Program-made: the position numbers and the translations under genes
From: Elmis aenea
Lineage: Eukaryota; Arthropoda; Insecta; Coleoptera; Elmidae
Length of the DNA: 64,000 nucleotides
Reading direction: 5' to 3'
Assembly (NCBI GenBank): GCA_947652605.1
Contig: OX393581.1
Coordinates: forward strand, 32,482,788 to 32,546,787
The notes under the pieces: generated by a model
Told to the model about the DNA's origin: nothing
What the model saw: only the letters and a program-made list of their open reading frames with translations
The model's database searches: none
Shown: positions 46,601 through 58,414 of the stretch, piece after piece
How positions within the stretch are numbered: position 1 is the stretch's first letter
Layout: every line of letters starts with the position of its first letter

Positions 46601-49600
46601 TAGCAAACTAATAAATTTAACCTAAATACCAAAGGCTATTAGTAATAAAAGCAATTTGAAAAGTAATAGAGAAATGCTGACACTTATTTTCGATTCAAGT
46701 TGCGGTTCGAACAAACGAAACCACAAATATCCCGGTAAAACAAACGATTTTTTTAACAGTTTCTATTTATTAGGAGATGAGCAATGCTTATTCAAGACAT
46801 GCCATCATAAGTGCCAATCTATAAGGCAAAATTGAATTAAGTACACTTTTAATTACATCTTAGGTTTTTATGCAAGTGAATCATATACAGTCTATACATA
46901 CAGGCAAAGGAATAAATTACTAGTACCGTGGGAAAAACAAAAGAGACTTGAAATGACGCCAGAAAAGTGATGTCATGTCATACAGAAATATAACATTATA
47001 AAATAATTGTTAGCAACCAAATAACATATTTTGATACTCGTATCGTTATAATAAAAATCTGTTTTTAGATCTTACAGATAAACTGAATCTTTTCCGAAAC
47101 AATGATGTAACTCAGTTTGTAAGGAAATTAGCTCACAGAACTCAACAGTTAGAGATTCTGCGATAAAATTGTTTTAATGTTAACGCCAAAACTGTAACAC
47201 GAAAATGACAAGAATACCAAGTTGTTACCGTACATGAGACAGAGCATGCACTAGAAACACAATTTCACCTGTAAAGCGACGAAAAACAAAGCAAAACCTA
47301 AACTTTTTCAAAGTTAGGGGCCTGTTTTTTTGAAGACGAACAAAAGCGAAACGGTGTTATTTGATTGTAGGATGTACTGTCTGGGAATAATCGTATTGTT
47401 TTGAAGGAAATCGTCACTTTAATATCTGGCGAATCCAACGATGTAAAGAAAGTGCAAATAAAACACATTTTGATATCATCCACGGCCGTCTGAAAAAGGT
47501 CCTTTCAAAAGGTCATACTTGTGATACTTGTCATACTTGTGATCGCGTTGGCTATGAGATTGTGTAGGGAAAAAATCAAAGTTTGTTATAGTTTTTAATC
47601 AAGGAAAACTGGAAAAAAGAAAAGGTGCTCATAAAGAGAGAGACAAAAGGCTAAAAGTACTTCACGAAGTTGCTAAAAAAAATTCAAGTTAAGTGATTTG
47701 TTTGCTTTAGCTTCTAAAGTTAGTGCACCTGATGTTGAAAAATCATTGATCAAGAATAGCATTCATCAAATTCGACAAAAGATGACAATTTAATCTGCCC
47801 CATTGAAACGGACAAAATTGAAACGTCGATTATCAACGCAAAGTCTTCATGTTCAAGTCTAACTTACCAAGTAACAAATATTTTGAATGCTTATCAGCTA
47901 GTTGTTTCACAAAACCAACAAGGCAAAATTTTGAGTATTTTTTTAACAAACATCCTTGTCAGCCAACTATTGGTGATATAACTTATTGGCCATTTAAGCC
48001 AAATGTTATATTTTACAGAGATGGTAAAATAAGCAGACGATGATTATCATATTGTTTAGAAAAAGAATCTCTATTTTGTTCCGTGTGCTTGGCATACAGT
48101 GATAAGAACGAATGTTCGTTTGTAAATGATGGAATGAAAGACTGGAAGCATACTCTGCAACGTGTTAAAGAACATGAAAATAATAAGATCCATGAAAATT
48201 GTGTTTATAGGCATATGCTTAAACTTAAAAGTAAAGATATTTATGGTTTAATATTCTCAAATGAAGGTAGCTTACGTCAAAAAAAAATGCTCTTGAACGC
48301 AAGCAAGTATTGGAAAGAATTATAGATGTAAAACTAATTGGAAAAAGGGGTTTAGCTTATCGGGCTCACAGGAATCTGCTAATTCACTTTCATTAGAGCA
48401 TAATGAGACTGAACATGGCATTTTTTTAGAAATAATTTTATTATTATCTAAATATGACAACATTTTAAAATACATTTTTTTTGGGTCATTCTTTTTTTGG
48501 GGGCCGGTCTAGCAGGTTTTTTCCGGGCCGGTTGAATTTCCCAGTCCGCTACTGTGCCTATCAAGCAATGACGATTAAATTTAGAATAACCCGTCGCACA
48601 ATAGAATTTTTTTAATTATGTACAATCACTCGATTATTCACGTTTGAATTTAAAATGCCATTTTTCCAACATATAATTGACATAATCTTTTTGTTTTTAT
48701 TTAACTATGAGCGAGGCCTTTGTTAAAAATTTCATAGCTCACCACTGGTCATAAGTCCCTCTACCGTTAGGTGTAGGACACATTGTTTTTATAAGATTAG
48801 AAAAAACTCCTATCAAGCTAAGAGTAAATCAGTTTTGGTGTCCATTAAGATATAAAACCAAATCGACGTAGCAAAAAGTTGATAACACCAGTTAATACAA
48901 AAATAATGTTGCCATAAGGAGGTTGCAACAAAATTTTAAAATTTCATAATTAAAAAAAGCTACAGCAAAAAAAACAAAGTTATTTTTTGAGGGTTTTTCG
49001 TAGATATCTGATATCTGTTGTGATATTAAAAACAGCAAAAAATTGAATTACTCAAACTCTAGCTCTTATAATAAAAGGGGTGCCATGTTACAACATGAAA
49101 TTCAAGCAAGCTGTGTGTAATTTGTGTCTAAATACGCACATCATAGCACTTAAGCTCTCATGCAGTTCCAACAAAAAAAAATTAGAGCATTTTATATGGT
49201 TTATATGTCAAGTTGTTTAAAGTGGTGACACCTATTTGGCTGATTTTTTTCCTTTTTTTAACGTAGCCCAAGTCAAGCGTGCAAATTTATCAAATATTTT
49301 TAAGTTTATTTACCAATTTTGTGCAAAATATCTATATTTTAGCTTTGATGTATTCCTCATAATAATACGATGACTAATGCCTTAATAAGTTATGCGAGAG
49401 CAACAAGTTGGTAATGTTAAATTTTTGATGCTTTTGTGTACGTGTCTGGTACGATCCGCCCGATTTTTTGCATACTGATCGGGCACTGCCGTGGCTACCT
49501 TCGTGCCAAGAATCCGTATGATACATTTAACGGTTTTACGTACAGCAAACCGATAAAGAAATCATATTTTGAGGCCTATAATTCATTTATGAATAGCACG

Positions 49601-52600
49601 TACAAGGGAATATGAATTAAGCCGCATCTTGGTCGTTTCCAATTTCGTTCGTCTTGCTGACCCACAACACTTTTTTAAAATTGAGTTTGTTGCGGTATCG
49701 TCTGGTTACCTACTGGTTCATTTTCATCTCGCTATTGTCGAAACAGATGTTACACAATTTCGCGAAACAGTAATTTCCAGCTAATTTCTCTGGATGTACT
49801 AAACCCATTTGATTATTACGGTAAACCTTCGCACTTTGTCAACGTCAGCGTAAGACACCGTTAGCTTCACCTTACGTGTAACTTGAATTCACAAATCTGT
49901 AGCCGCGACCTGAATTTTTGTATTTTATGGACACAACTTATTGAAACAGGTACCATACGAAAGTAAAATTTTGATCCAGTTCTGTTCGGCGTGACATTTT
50001 GACGATTGAATTTAAATATAGGCTGAATACGAGTCGGATAGAATGGCCATATTTATGTTGTCTGTACATAACTTTACAAAAGGAGCGGAAAACTTGTTTG
50101 CCGAGTATTCTAAAAACGCGCTGTCAAGAATGTCGTTTTTATAATCACAACATACAAATGTTCTAAACTGGGTAAATTGAAAATTTCGACTCGTTTTATA
50201 CAATCATCGGAAAAAGCATAACTTGATAATTACTAATATAAAGAAACGAAAACATTTCATTTTTAAATGTTTCAGCAATTGTTTTATACAAATATGGTTC
50301 TTTAAGTTTAAAAAAATATTTTTTTTTTTGACAATTACTTTAACATTTTCACTGAAACTGTTCAGCGATTGCTCAAAGCAGCGATTCTCAATATTTTTAA
50401 TTACCGCATAGCATTGAAAGAAAAACTGGAAATTTTGGTACCACTAGCATACCTACTTATACAAAAATATTTCTACAGAAAGGCCTAGCACACACAGCGT
50501 TTTCTGTAGCGCGTTGGTGAAGTACTAGCAATTGCATGAGCGCGTACTACGACGACCAAAGTCGGGCGACTATGTGTGTGTGTACGCGTACATGCATTTG
50601 CTAGTACTTCACAAATGCGCGACTGGTCGCGCGACAGAAAACGCTCTGTGTGTGCTAGGCCCAACATATTAAGCCTCGTCCACATTTGCGAGCAAAAGTG
50701 AGAGCCGAACCCAGCGCAATCCATCATTTCAGCGAGCCTGCCTCTTAACAGTTTAATACGACCACAGGTTCGCGAGTGCAACAAAACCGGTCAGCCAAGT
50801 GTTGGTATTTAGCAGGCTCGCTAAAATGATGGATTGCGCTAGGCTCGGCTCTCACTTTTGCTCGCAAATGTGGACCCGGCTTAAAGTTGCAATGAATGAG
50901 CGAGCAATCTAATGCCCGCCACTCACGATCCAACGCCGCAGTACAATTGTGTTGTACTGCAGCAGACAAACTTGTTTGTCTACTATCCCAATCGTACAAT
51001 CTTGCTGAATCGCGCCCATACACGATCAAAAACACTTCAATTTCGTCGCATCCAACACAATCGTACTGCGGCGTTGGATCGTGAGTGGCGGGCATTACAT
51101 AAGTTATCAAATACTTTTTATCTTGGGTACCGTCTACTTTTTTCCAAAGTACTACTGGTGGTACGCGTAGTATCGGCTGGGGGTGAATCTTTACCTGAAG
51201 GAGTAAAATGTAGAAAATGTAAGCAGTAGCTTTTAAAGATCAATTGACAGATGTCAATCAAATTGTAGTTTACTGTTAATATTTTATAGTTTATCGACGT
51301 GCCGTTTACCATTTTGGGATCATCTTTAGATCATTTAGTACACAATAATTCTTAAATTGTAACTGCTTAACTTGTTCTCAAGAACCCGTATGGTAAAGTT
51401 TTAATAACATTTGTAATATTTTAGACATGTTATTAAGTTATAAAATCTAGCAAAATATTGAAAACATACTTTTGTACTACTTAAACTAAGTCAAGTTACT
51501 TAAATTTAAGATACTTGAATTCAAGCGACGTGAACCTGATATTTAGTTGACTTAAAGGTGAACTTTTTTGACTTTCATTTTTCTTCCAAGTTTTAAGTAA
51601 AGTAGAGAACCTTTAACTTTTCACTGACAACTGTAATGATGCAATTGTTTATTCATAAAACTTTGACACAAGTGAGTGACATTGTAAAAAGTCAGTTGAA
51701 AAGTCAATAATGGGTACCTACTAGGGTTTCTTTCCCGGGATCCCGGTCCATTTTAAGCCATTTTATATTTCCCGGGAAATGCTTTTTGTCCCGGGAATTC
51801 CCGGGATTTTAAAAAAGTGTTGTTTTCGTTTATTTTGTGCTAAGATCTTTGTAATACTATCATAACATCAGAATTTTATGCTTAAAATGTCTTTACTAAC
51901 AGTAAATTATGAAAAAACTTCAAAATAATTTTTCTCTTTTAGTATGGCGCAAAGAAGCCCGGTCTTCATTGCAAAGTTAATATCTTCAAAATACTTTTAC
52001 AGTTTTATTTTTGTGTACCCTGATAATTCAAAGCAAAATAGCTTATAAATGAAATTTTATTGATAATAATTATGTTCCTTTGCTGCTAGATGCTCTCAAG
52101 ACAATTTCACCTACATCAATAGAGACTTAGAGAGCATTTTATGCAGCAGAACTTTTTGTTAATAAATTAAGAAAAAGACTAATTGACTGAAGCACAGATC
52201 ACCTTTGTTTTCTTAAATCACATTACAAAAATTCATTGTAAAAATTATATTATTGTATTCATAAATATGAAACTGCAATAGAAAGGTTATAATTCCCAAA
52301 TGTATGTTTCTCTCACCAATATTATTGAATTATTTGTAATAATCATGGAGCAAAATGTATTACATATATGACTTGGAGTTGTTTTTAAGTAATAAACCGC
52401 TCCCTTAATTTCTTTGGGTTATTTATTTAAAAATATTGACATAATTTATTACATCCCGGGATCCCGGGAAATCCCGGGACAAAGGCCGATTTCTTCCCGG
52501 AATCCCGGGACAAGCAAAATGGTCAAATATGAGAAACCCTAGTACCTACGTCCAACGTTAGTATTTTCCTTGAAATATATGCAAGTTATGATGTTCTGTG

Positions 52601-55214
52601 GAACATATAAGTTGACAAATATCGCGATAAGAATGTACTGTCAAAATATGAAAAACAACTGGAAGTCAATTTACTTGAATTTAAGTAATTTCACTAATGA
52701 GAACGAGGCTTAGATTCAATCTGTTTTATCCATAAGATTTAGGCAAGAACCTATACTTTAGGAAAAAAATAATTTAGCTGATTTTGATTTTAATGGTTAC
52801 AATAATACCAAAAACATTCAACATTTCTTCCGTTTTTTTACGGTTCCATTTTATTATATGAAACGCGGTTACTAAAATAATCAATATAATCACAGATTTG
52901 ATGTAACAAAATTAATTAAAGACGTAAACAGCTTTTAAAAGTGTGATTCCGTCCTATTGCTACCGTTGAGTAATTACCTTTCAGAATGAATATTAATTTA
53001 ACTTCTGAATTAGTCTTACTCCAACGCAAGTCAGATTTCGGTTGCAATACGTCAAGTGTTTATTTATAAATGCAAATGAATAAAACACTCGAAGACCACC
53101 AATTATGGTTTGGGAAGAAAACGCTATTAATTCGTATGATTAAACTGAATTTTGTGGGGGATTTTATAATTTTCATGGCCATTTTATTCAGTCTTCATTA
53201 TTAGAACAAGCCGTTTTTAAAATAATAGTCTGAATTCACAACAAAAAATTTCGAGCAAAAACTATCAGTGACGAATAGAATCCGTTGACCATCTTTAAGA
53301 AAACTTAATCCTATCACCCTAAACCCCAATCATAAAATTGAAGTGTTTAAAGTACTTAATTTAAATATGTTTCTCTTACAAAATTGATATAAAAAGAAAC
53401 AAAAATTATTAAAATATTTGCTTAAAAAGTAACAAATCAGTGATAAAACTCGTGCAGAAATGTAAAAAATCAAATGTGATTTTAAATATTTAATTGAATT
53501 AAAAAGTTATATCTAATATCTGTAAATAGATTTTGATATAATGACATTCAAAAATATAGATTTGTGCTTTTTTTTTGTCGCAGTATTAGTGAGAATAATT
53601 TTTTTTTTGTATTTTAGATAGGATTATAAAGCTGGGTAATAAATTCCTTTAATTAGATTTTTTATGGTATGCAAATTAAGAAAAAGGCGGAGTAGTCTTT
53701 TCTGCTAGTCCATCCCTTAGCAAACCCAAGCGATGTTGCTAATGATATAAAATATTTAATGACAGCACAAACCGTTACTTGTTTTTGGGCGCAGTTTTTC
53801 GTTTCAAATTAATGACTTATAATTTTATTCATTCTATTCTTTATTATTTCACGATTCGAGCCAGAGTCGTTATGATTAAAACTAACACTTTTATAGCGTT
53901 GAATTTGCAATGTTCATACTTTGCACAGTACCTCCAGGAGCCGTTTTATGAACACTTTAAGCAGTAAACACTCCCTTTAAAAACAGTAAAATAATAAAAA
54001 TTAATTTAGTGGCTCTGCGTTACATGAGGATCATAAGATATTTCGAATAAATTATTGAAAGTATGCAGTCGTAACGGTCCAAGTAATTGCAGCGAGACCA
54101 ATAAGTACGAACGTTTTTTTACTATCAAATTGAAAACTATTAAATTTTGCAATAAGTAAAGTAGTTTATTACATACGACCCAAAATTACGTGCTCAACAA
54201 TGATATTACGCGATTAATGCAGACGAAAATAACTTTGTTTTTATGAATGAAATCATTTGGTTGCTGGCCAGCAATAAGAAATAACATGAAGAATATATTT
54301 ACTTTTATTTCAAACAGTGGTATTTTTAGAGGGTTTGGTTTATATTTAGATTCCAAGATTTCTGATGCACGGAGGTACTTTTTAATTAAGCTAATTTTAA
54401 TTGCTAATGTTGCATTAAACGTAAATATACTACAAATTAATTGAGTGCATTGAACCACTTAATTTCAGCAAAAGTTATCTTAATTTCATTTGATTATTTG
54501 GCTTACGAAACTAGCCTAACGTTTTCAGAAGTTTTTGTGTAGAAACTAATCAGCAAATCATTTGCACCCACACTTAATTTAACTTACGTTATTCTGTTTT
54601 TGACGCAGAATGATTTATTGCAGGAATAACTAATAAAATTATAAATACAAACACAATTTTTTATGCGTTTCAGTGTAGATCAAACATTAAAATATGTATA
54701 CGAAATGGTTTGTCAAAGGAAGTGCAATTTTAAAATAGCCTTAAGTAGTCAGCAAACGATTTTTGCCACACATAATTAATTCTACGCTAACTGAAGTGAA
54801 ATGCCTAATGATATTATAGTTTTGTAATAGTCTATCATTGGATTAATAGGCCTCGTGTAAAAAAATCCAAATATTTGTAAGTCGATTAACCGTTACTCGA
54901 TCATCCGCCTCTCCTGATTTAACTTATGGGGTATGAGATGACTTACATAAGTCGTCTTAGCTATTGATTTTTTTATTTAAAAAAAAATTGTTTCTTTTAT
55001 AGTCGCTTGCGTTAGCTTGTACCCATATTTAATAAAGCTTTATTCGAAATAGTTTTTACCTGAGGCGCTCGCATGGTGAAGTCTTCTTCGGAGAGAAGTA
55101 CAAGACCCGATCCAGACATGTCCCATTGTTCAGGAATAAGAGCTGGAAGGCCGAAATGGTTTGCTGTCCACTGTAACCAGGACAACACATTGGCTGAGCT
55201 CCATTGAAAAGGAT
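37319..55214 (-). CDS. Ets98B: Ets98B/Ets4 (SPDEF-family) ETS transcription factor, 3' part: PNT and ETS domains
   Basis: Nuclear sequence-specific transcription factor. Three exons, 55214-55060, 43246-43123 and 37665-37319, join in frame. The first two encode a Pointed (PNT/SAM) domain: WSSANVLSWLQWTANHFGL, then SEEDFTMRAPQ, then GGGILHAQLEIWKAAY across the exon border, very like human SPDEF (RSPLGGDVLHAHLDIWKSA from memory). A Ser/Asp-rich linker and a run of five Glu follow. The ETS domain begins HIHLWQFLKELLASP and contains NYDKLSRSIRQYYKKGIM with the two DNA-contacting arginines; only four residues follow QFCHPY before the stop. A PNT plus a C-terminal ETS is the SPDEF/Ets98B arrangement. 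The PNT exon needs one base from an upstream exon to complete its first codon, so the N-terminus is missing here. Introns are 5.5 and 11.8 kb. Confidence 0.9.
38728..40063 (+). mobile_element. Pogo-type transposon, internally deleted, with TA duplication
   Basis: Termini GGGTAAAACGTGGTAATACG and its near-complement (CGTATTTCACCGTTTTACCC) are flanked by TA on both sides, as in Tc1/mariner/pogo elements. The motifs GGGGCG and CGCCCC recur inside near both ends. Only 1336 bases long, it retains the transposase C-terminal region but lacks the DNA-binding and catalytic domains. Confidence 0.85.
39213..39810 (+). pseudogene. Pogo transposase C-terminal remnant with zinc-finger tail
   Basis: Two overlapping frames (39213-39587 and 39574-39810) together read as a Pro/Ser/Lys-rich segment (PLDEPGPSGLQRTPPKRP), an acidic Ser/Glu run, and a Cys/His cluster: DWIQCTACSRWLHETC then DLCYLC. 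This PHD-like tail is found at the C-terminus of many insect pogo transposases. The frame change between the two parts indicates decay. The element has no upstream catalytic domain. Confidence 0.65.
40067..40348. repeat. CTAGGCGATTTACCCGG repeat, copy 3 (inverted)
   Basis: It runs from ATATATAAAAGAGCTTG to the complement of CTAGGCGATTTACCCGG, with the same inner blocks as 16252-16507 (for example GTTTGTTCGCTATAGAATCC). The repeated GAGCGCGAGCGCG stretch is partly duplicated here. It begins three bases after the pogo element. Confidence 0.65.
42308..42601. mobile_element. hAT-like MITE, CAGCNGTTCCCAAAC family
   Basis: It starts CAGCGTTTTCCAAACTG and ends AAAGTTTGGGAACCTCTG, like 19089-19305. 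The inner motif GGCGCTGTGAA is shared with that copy. No target duplication is visible. Confidence 0.55.
43123..43246 (-). CDS. Ets98B: Ets98B exon: end of PNT domain and linker
   Basis: The acceptor ATTACAG precedes 43246. The exon encodes GGGILHAQLEIWKAAYSEED, the last PNT helix, then a Ser/Asp-rich linker. The donor GTGAGT follows 43123, leaving one base (G) of the next codon. Reading through the donor would add about 35 unrelated residues. Confidence 0.88.
44833..45071. repeat. Single diverged arm of the CCAGGTGATTCAG foldback
   Basis: ACACCGGGTGATCCAGTTT, then TTGCACCCCTTCAAC and later GATGGAGAATCAGGTTC follow the order of the arm at 26443-26666 with many changes. No partner arm was found nearby. 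Confidence 0.5.
45677..46178. mobile_element. Possible DNA element with GGGTCCGGAC ends
   Basis: The right end GGGTCCGGACCCCCTTGG followed by CTACGTCACTG is partly mirrored by left CAATGACTTGGCCAG and GGAGGGGTCCGAAC. No target duplication is visible, so the borders are approximate. Confidence 0.4.
47590..48554 (+). pseudogene. hAT transposase remnant of the zinc-finger MYM / TTF type
   Basis: Fragments in transposase order: KLEKRKGAHKERDKRLKVLH (about 47608-47670); QPTIGDITYWPF, RWLSYCLEKESLFCSVCLAY and HTLQRVKEHENNKIHEN (47849-48325), which match the TTF-type zinc finger of ZMYM-like hAT transposases; and VLERIIDVKLIGKRGLAYR (48306-48362). Stops and a shift at a run of A near 48280 break the frame, and the catalytic and dimerisation parts are missing. 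A right terminus CCCAGTCCGCTACTG ends at 48554; the left terminus was not found. Confidence 0.65.
50482..50661. mobile_element. MITE i of a three-MITE cluster
   Basis: Inverted ends GGCCTAGCACACACAG and CTGTGTGTGCTAGGCC, about 40 bases of near-complementary arms including GCGTTTTCTGT and the block CTAGTACTTCACAA. The target duplication is not clear. Confidence 0.75.
50673..50880. mobile_element. MITE ii, piggyBac-type, TTAA duplication
   Basis: The ends GCCTCGTCCACATTTGCGAG and its near-complement are flanked by TTAA at 50669-50672 and 50881-50884. The inverted arms (CACATTTGCGAGC, AAAAGTGAGAGCCG, GCGCAATCCATCAT) extend about 60 bases. Confidence 0.8.
50910..51097. mobile_element. MITE iii, ATGCCCGCCACTC ends
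   Basis: TAATGCCCGCCACTCACG and CGTGAGTGGCGGGCATTA are perfect inverted ends, and the complementarity continues through GATCCAACGCCGCAGTAC. TA may be the duplication. The interior also contains a small palindrome near 50940. Confidence 0.78.
51722..52541 (+). mobile_element. hAT element with CCCGGG-rich ends and 8-bp TSD
   Basis: GTACCTAC flanks both sides (51714-51721 and 52542-52549). Termini TAGGGTTTCT and AGAAACCCTA are inverted. Subterminal DNA is reiterated CCCGGGATCCCGGG. A decayed transposase C-terminus lies inside. Confidence 0.88.
52083..52231 (+). pseudogene. hAT dimerisation-domain remnant
   Basis: The frame reads LLDALKTISPTSIET, a stop, RAFYAAELFVNKLRKRL, a stop, then HLCFLKSHYKN. 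This follows the hAT C-terminal motif in which SxxSER is followed by AF, KLRxRL and the final L-rich helix. The two stops show the gene is dead. Inside the hAT element at 51722-52541. Confidence 0.65.
55060..55214 (-). CDS. Ets98B: Ets98B exon encoding most of the PNT domain
   Basis: The acceptor TTTCAG precedes 55214. The exon starts with the last two bases of a codon (Asp if the previous exon ends in G), continues PFQWSSANVLSWLQW, and ends MRAPQ before donor GTAAAA at 55059. The 155 bases fit two bases plus 51 codons. Confidence 0.88.
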
Positions 55215-57108
55215 CTGAAATGAAAATTAATAATAATAAAATACACTTTTAGCCACAGCATACCTATATTATATAATAGATGGATAAAAAAATGACACAC
55301 TACATGACAGAGGTATTTTCTCCGAACTTTCATCCTCGTATGAATGAATGCCAAAAGAAAGCTACGATTTGTGGATGTTACAAGAAGGTATAATTACTAT
55401 TTTACTTAAAATTTAGTGGTCAAAATTATAACTGTTTCCCGAAACTATTCGCCTTCAAAATTTGAGTGTCAACTTTTTAGATTATTTTTATCAAGTACTT
55501 TTAAACTTTGACCAATCTCACGCAACAAGTTATATAGAATGGTAGTTAAAACTACTAAGCGACGCTTATTTATTTAACAGGCTGTTTAAATCAAGAATAT
55601 TTTTTAATTATATTTATTCCCACGGGTTTGAATTTTCTTACAATGAAAATTTTTAAAATACACTAAACAGAATGAGAATAATAAACATTTTTAACATTTA
55701 TGTTCATTTTGATCCATTCTTGCGATTTAAATAAACAAACATAGTAATATTAGGCTTTAGCTATTTCGGTTGATTGGATTATTACTTTTAAGGACCAACT
55801 TTTATTATACGCCAATTATTGATTACAAAAGTTTTGGTAATAAAAGTCAAAATCAATTAAAACTGTCGTATATTCATCACTGGTTGTAATCTGGTTATAA
55901 AGTTTTATGTGCTTTTTACAATCTAAGTTTCACGTGGTCAACATTTTTTAGGTGCAGCCCATATACAGAGTGAACCAACAAAATTAGTGTAATATTCTTC
56001 ATAATCCAAGGTAATTTCAGTTAAATATGTGAATTTTGGTTTTATTTACGTGCACCAACAAATATTGGCGACTGGTATGTAAGAAACGCATCACAAATAT
56101 TTTTTAAATCTTAAATCATTTAGTTTTCAGCAAATCAGACGCGTTGCAAAACTTAACGGTATAGTTACTTTGGCAAAAATTTCATGATCATAGTACGCCA
56201 TGTATTCAAAAACATACGAACGAATAAGAAAACACAAACCATGTCGAACTATGACCATAAATATTTACAAAAGTGTGCATTTTTTGTAAACATGCGTAAA
56301 AGTGTATATTTTCTAGAAGCTAAAAAATGATCTTTTAAATAAAGTAATAGCCTACTATGAGGTCCATATACAAAATTATGAGTAAATTTTCTTAATTCTT
56401 TCAGAAGTAAAGTTAATATCAAGTAAATGTATCATTATTAGCATGATGGAATGTAGATGACACTTACATTTAACTGACAGGTAATTTGCATGTGAACACT
56501 AATTAAGCCTAATATGGAAGGAGAAAGTCATGTGCTTCAAAATAATATTTTGAGACAATTATTCAATGCTGACCCCAAAAATTACACGTGATTAGGAAAA
56601 ACTGCATTACTTTGATGTAAAATAGTGTCTGTCAAAACATTATTGATTAAAATAAAATTGTGAACATATTTATTATTAATTGCTTACTCATAATTAATAG
56701 TTCAAAATATATGGCACTGCTAGGTTTCACGTGTTTAATTAAAACTCACATTATTTTTAATTTAAAAGTGGTGCACACATGATTTATTTCAAAATAGGGT
56801 TAAAATAGTCTTTATTATAACTTAAGAGATTATTTTAGGTCAGTTTAAAGAAACCGTTTAGTTCGCCGAATATAGTTTTACTTATATTTAGTAATAACGT
56901 GTTGCTAGGTAACTGCCCGACGCTCTAGACCGAGAAATCTTAACTTAAAAGCCAAACGTTCAAATGAAGACAAAATTATATTAATCCTCGAAGACGAGTA
57001 GTTTTTTGCAAATGCATTATTTATTTTTGAATGAAAGTATAAAATTATATTGTCAAACTGATCTTGTTACTTGGTAATCATAAATGACTATTATCCTAGG
57101 GTTGTTAT

Positions 57109-57345
57109 CAAGGCCGGATATAAGGGTGCGCAGAGTGTGCACCGCACACGACCCCACGCCTGGACCGGCCGCGCGCCTAGATCGGCTAGACCGCCTAGAC
57201 CTTCCCCGCTAGGTAGTTCTTGGTATGGACAAAATGGGGGCTAGGAGCTTCTTTTTTTTTTAGGTCACTAGCCTGTTTTTTTTAGTAATATCCGACCCTG
57301 CATTTATCTTCGCACCTGGCCCCGCAAACCCTAGGACCGGCTCTG
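57109..57345. mobile_element. hAT MITE, CAGAGCC family, copy 3 (inverted)
   Basis: It ends CCTAGGACCGGCTCTG and begins CAAGGCCGGATATAAGGG. The flanks GTTGTTAT (57101-57108) and GTGGTTAT (57346-57353) match at 7 of 8 bases. It shares TAGGAGCTTCTTTTTTTT and CCCCGCAAACCCTA with 10074-10305. Confidence 0.75.
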
Positions 57346-58414
57346 GTGGTTATCAGTGTAATTTTGATCTGATTTTATTAAAATTTTTCACGTGGTTTAA
57401 AATGCCTTCATTTTATTGAATTTTTATAAAAAAGATTATCATAACCACTAGTTTAATAACAACTTAATTTTGGAAAATGTTTTCTGATTAAAAGAAATTT
57501 GATTGGGGTTGATCATTTTTTGATGTTTTACATTATATGGTATAAACTTATTTATGTTGTTTTGCAGATTTTTTTGGTTTATTATGTGAAGAATTGTTGT
57601 TCTTAAAAAAGCAACAGGTGTTAAGTGCAATTTGAGTAGCATCGTATTTAAAGATTTTGTACAGTAGGTTTAGGACCTAAACTTCGGATCACCGTTTTGT
57701 TAAGCATAATTTCTAAACAAGTTTAAATATTTTTTAGGAAAATTAAAAATATTCTGTTTCACATCTGAATCAAATGAAGTGCTCTGTAAATTATTTATAA
57801 TCTGTTTTCTATAATTATTCATAAATTTTATTTTTCGACTCGGAGTATTAAATTCTTACAGATTAAAATTCGAAATAGATGTAATTACATAAAATTTACA
57901 ATAAGATTATTTTCAAGCAACTTATCGCTATTTATCATTAAATGCTTTTTACATTCTAAGCGAGTTGCGCTCGTTTTAAGTACAGTTCCCGTAAATGTAA
58001 TTTTTGCTGTTGCACTGCCTTAATAATTTAACACAGGAAGTAGTAGCACACCTACCTTACATTTATTCAAATGCAACAACTCGGTTCGCACGTACACCAG
58101 AATATAAATTACTACTTATGGGTTTTACGGCTATTGCGTTACAAATAATAATGTAAAATTTATATAAAAAGAACTAGAGGAGTTCAGTAATTATAACTTG
58201 CAATTATTCACTAACCGTATTGAGGCCAAGTATACATTTCTAGTTCAAGTATTAATTACTAAACAGATCATAACACATGTTTTATATGCATTTAGCACGA
58301 ATTTGTTGTGGGTATTTACTTTCTCTGCATAAAAAATGGACCGAAGCGTTCGCCATTTGTGTAATTGACAGCTTCTACAGGGTGGTCTATATTTAAGTTG
58401 TTACGAAAAGTAAA

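Larger units (their letters stand above)
43247..55059 (-). other. Ets98B intron inside the PNT domain (11.8 kb)
   Basis: It contains a single-arm foldback fragment (44833-45071), a GGGTCCG element (45677-46178), a hAT transposase remnant (47590-48554), three MITEs in a row (50482-51097) and a hAT element (51722-52541). From about 52550 to 55059 I see nothing I can name. Confidence 0.7.

Noticed and set aside
50485..51229. Four open frames of 62-121 codons
   Set aside because: They run through the inverted repeats of the MITE cluster; openness comes from the palindromes, not from a gene.
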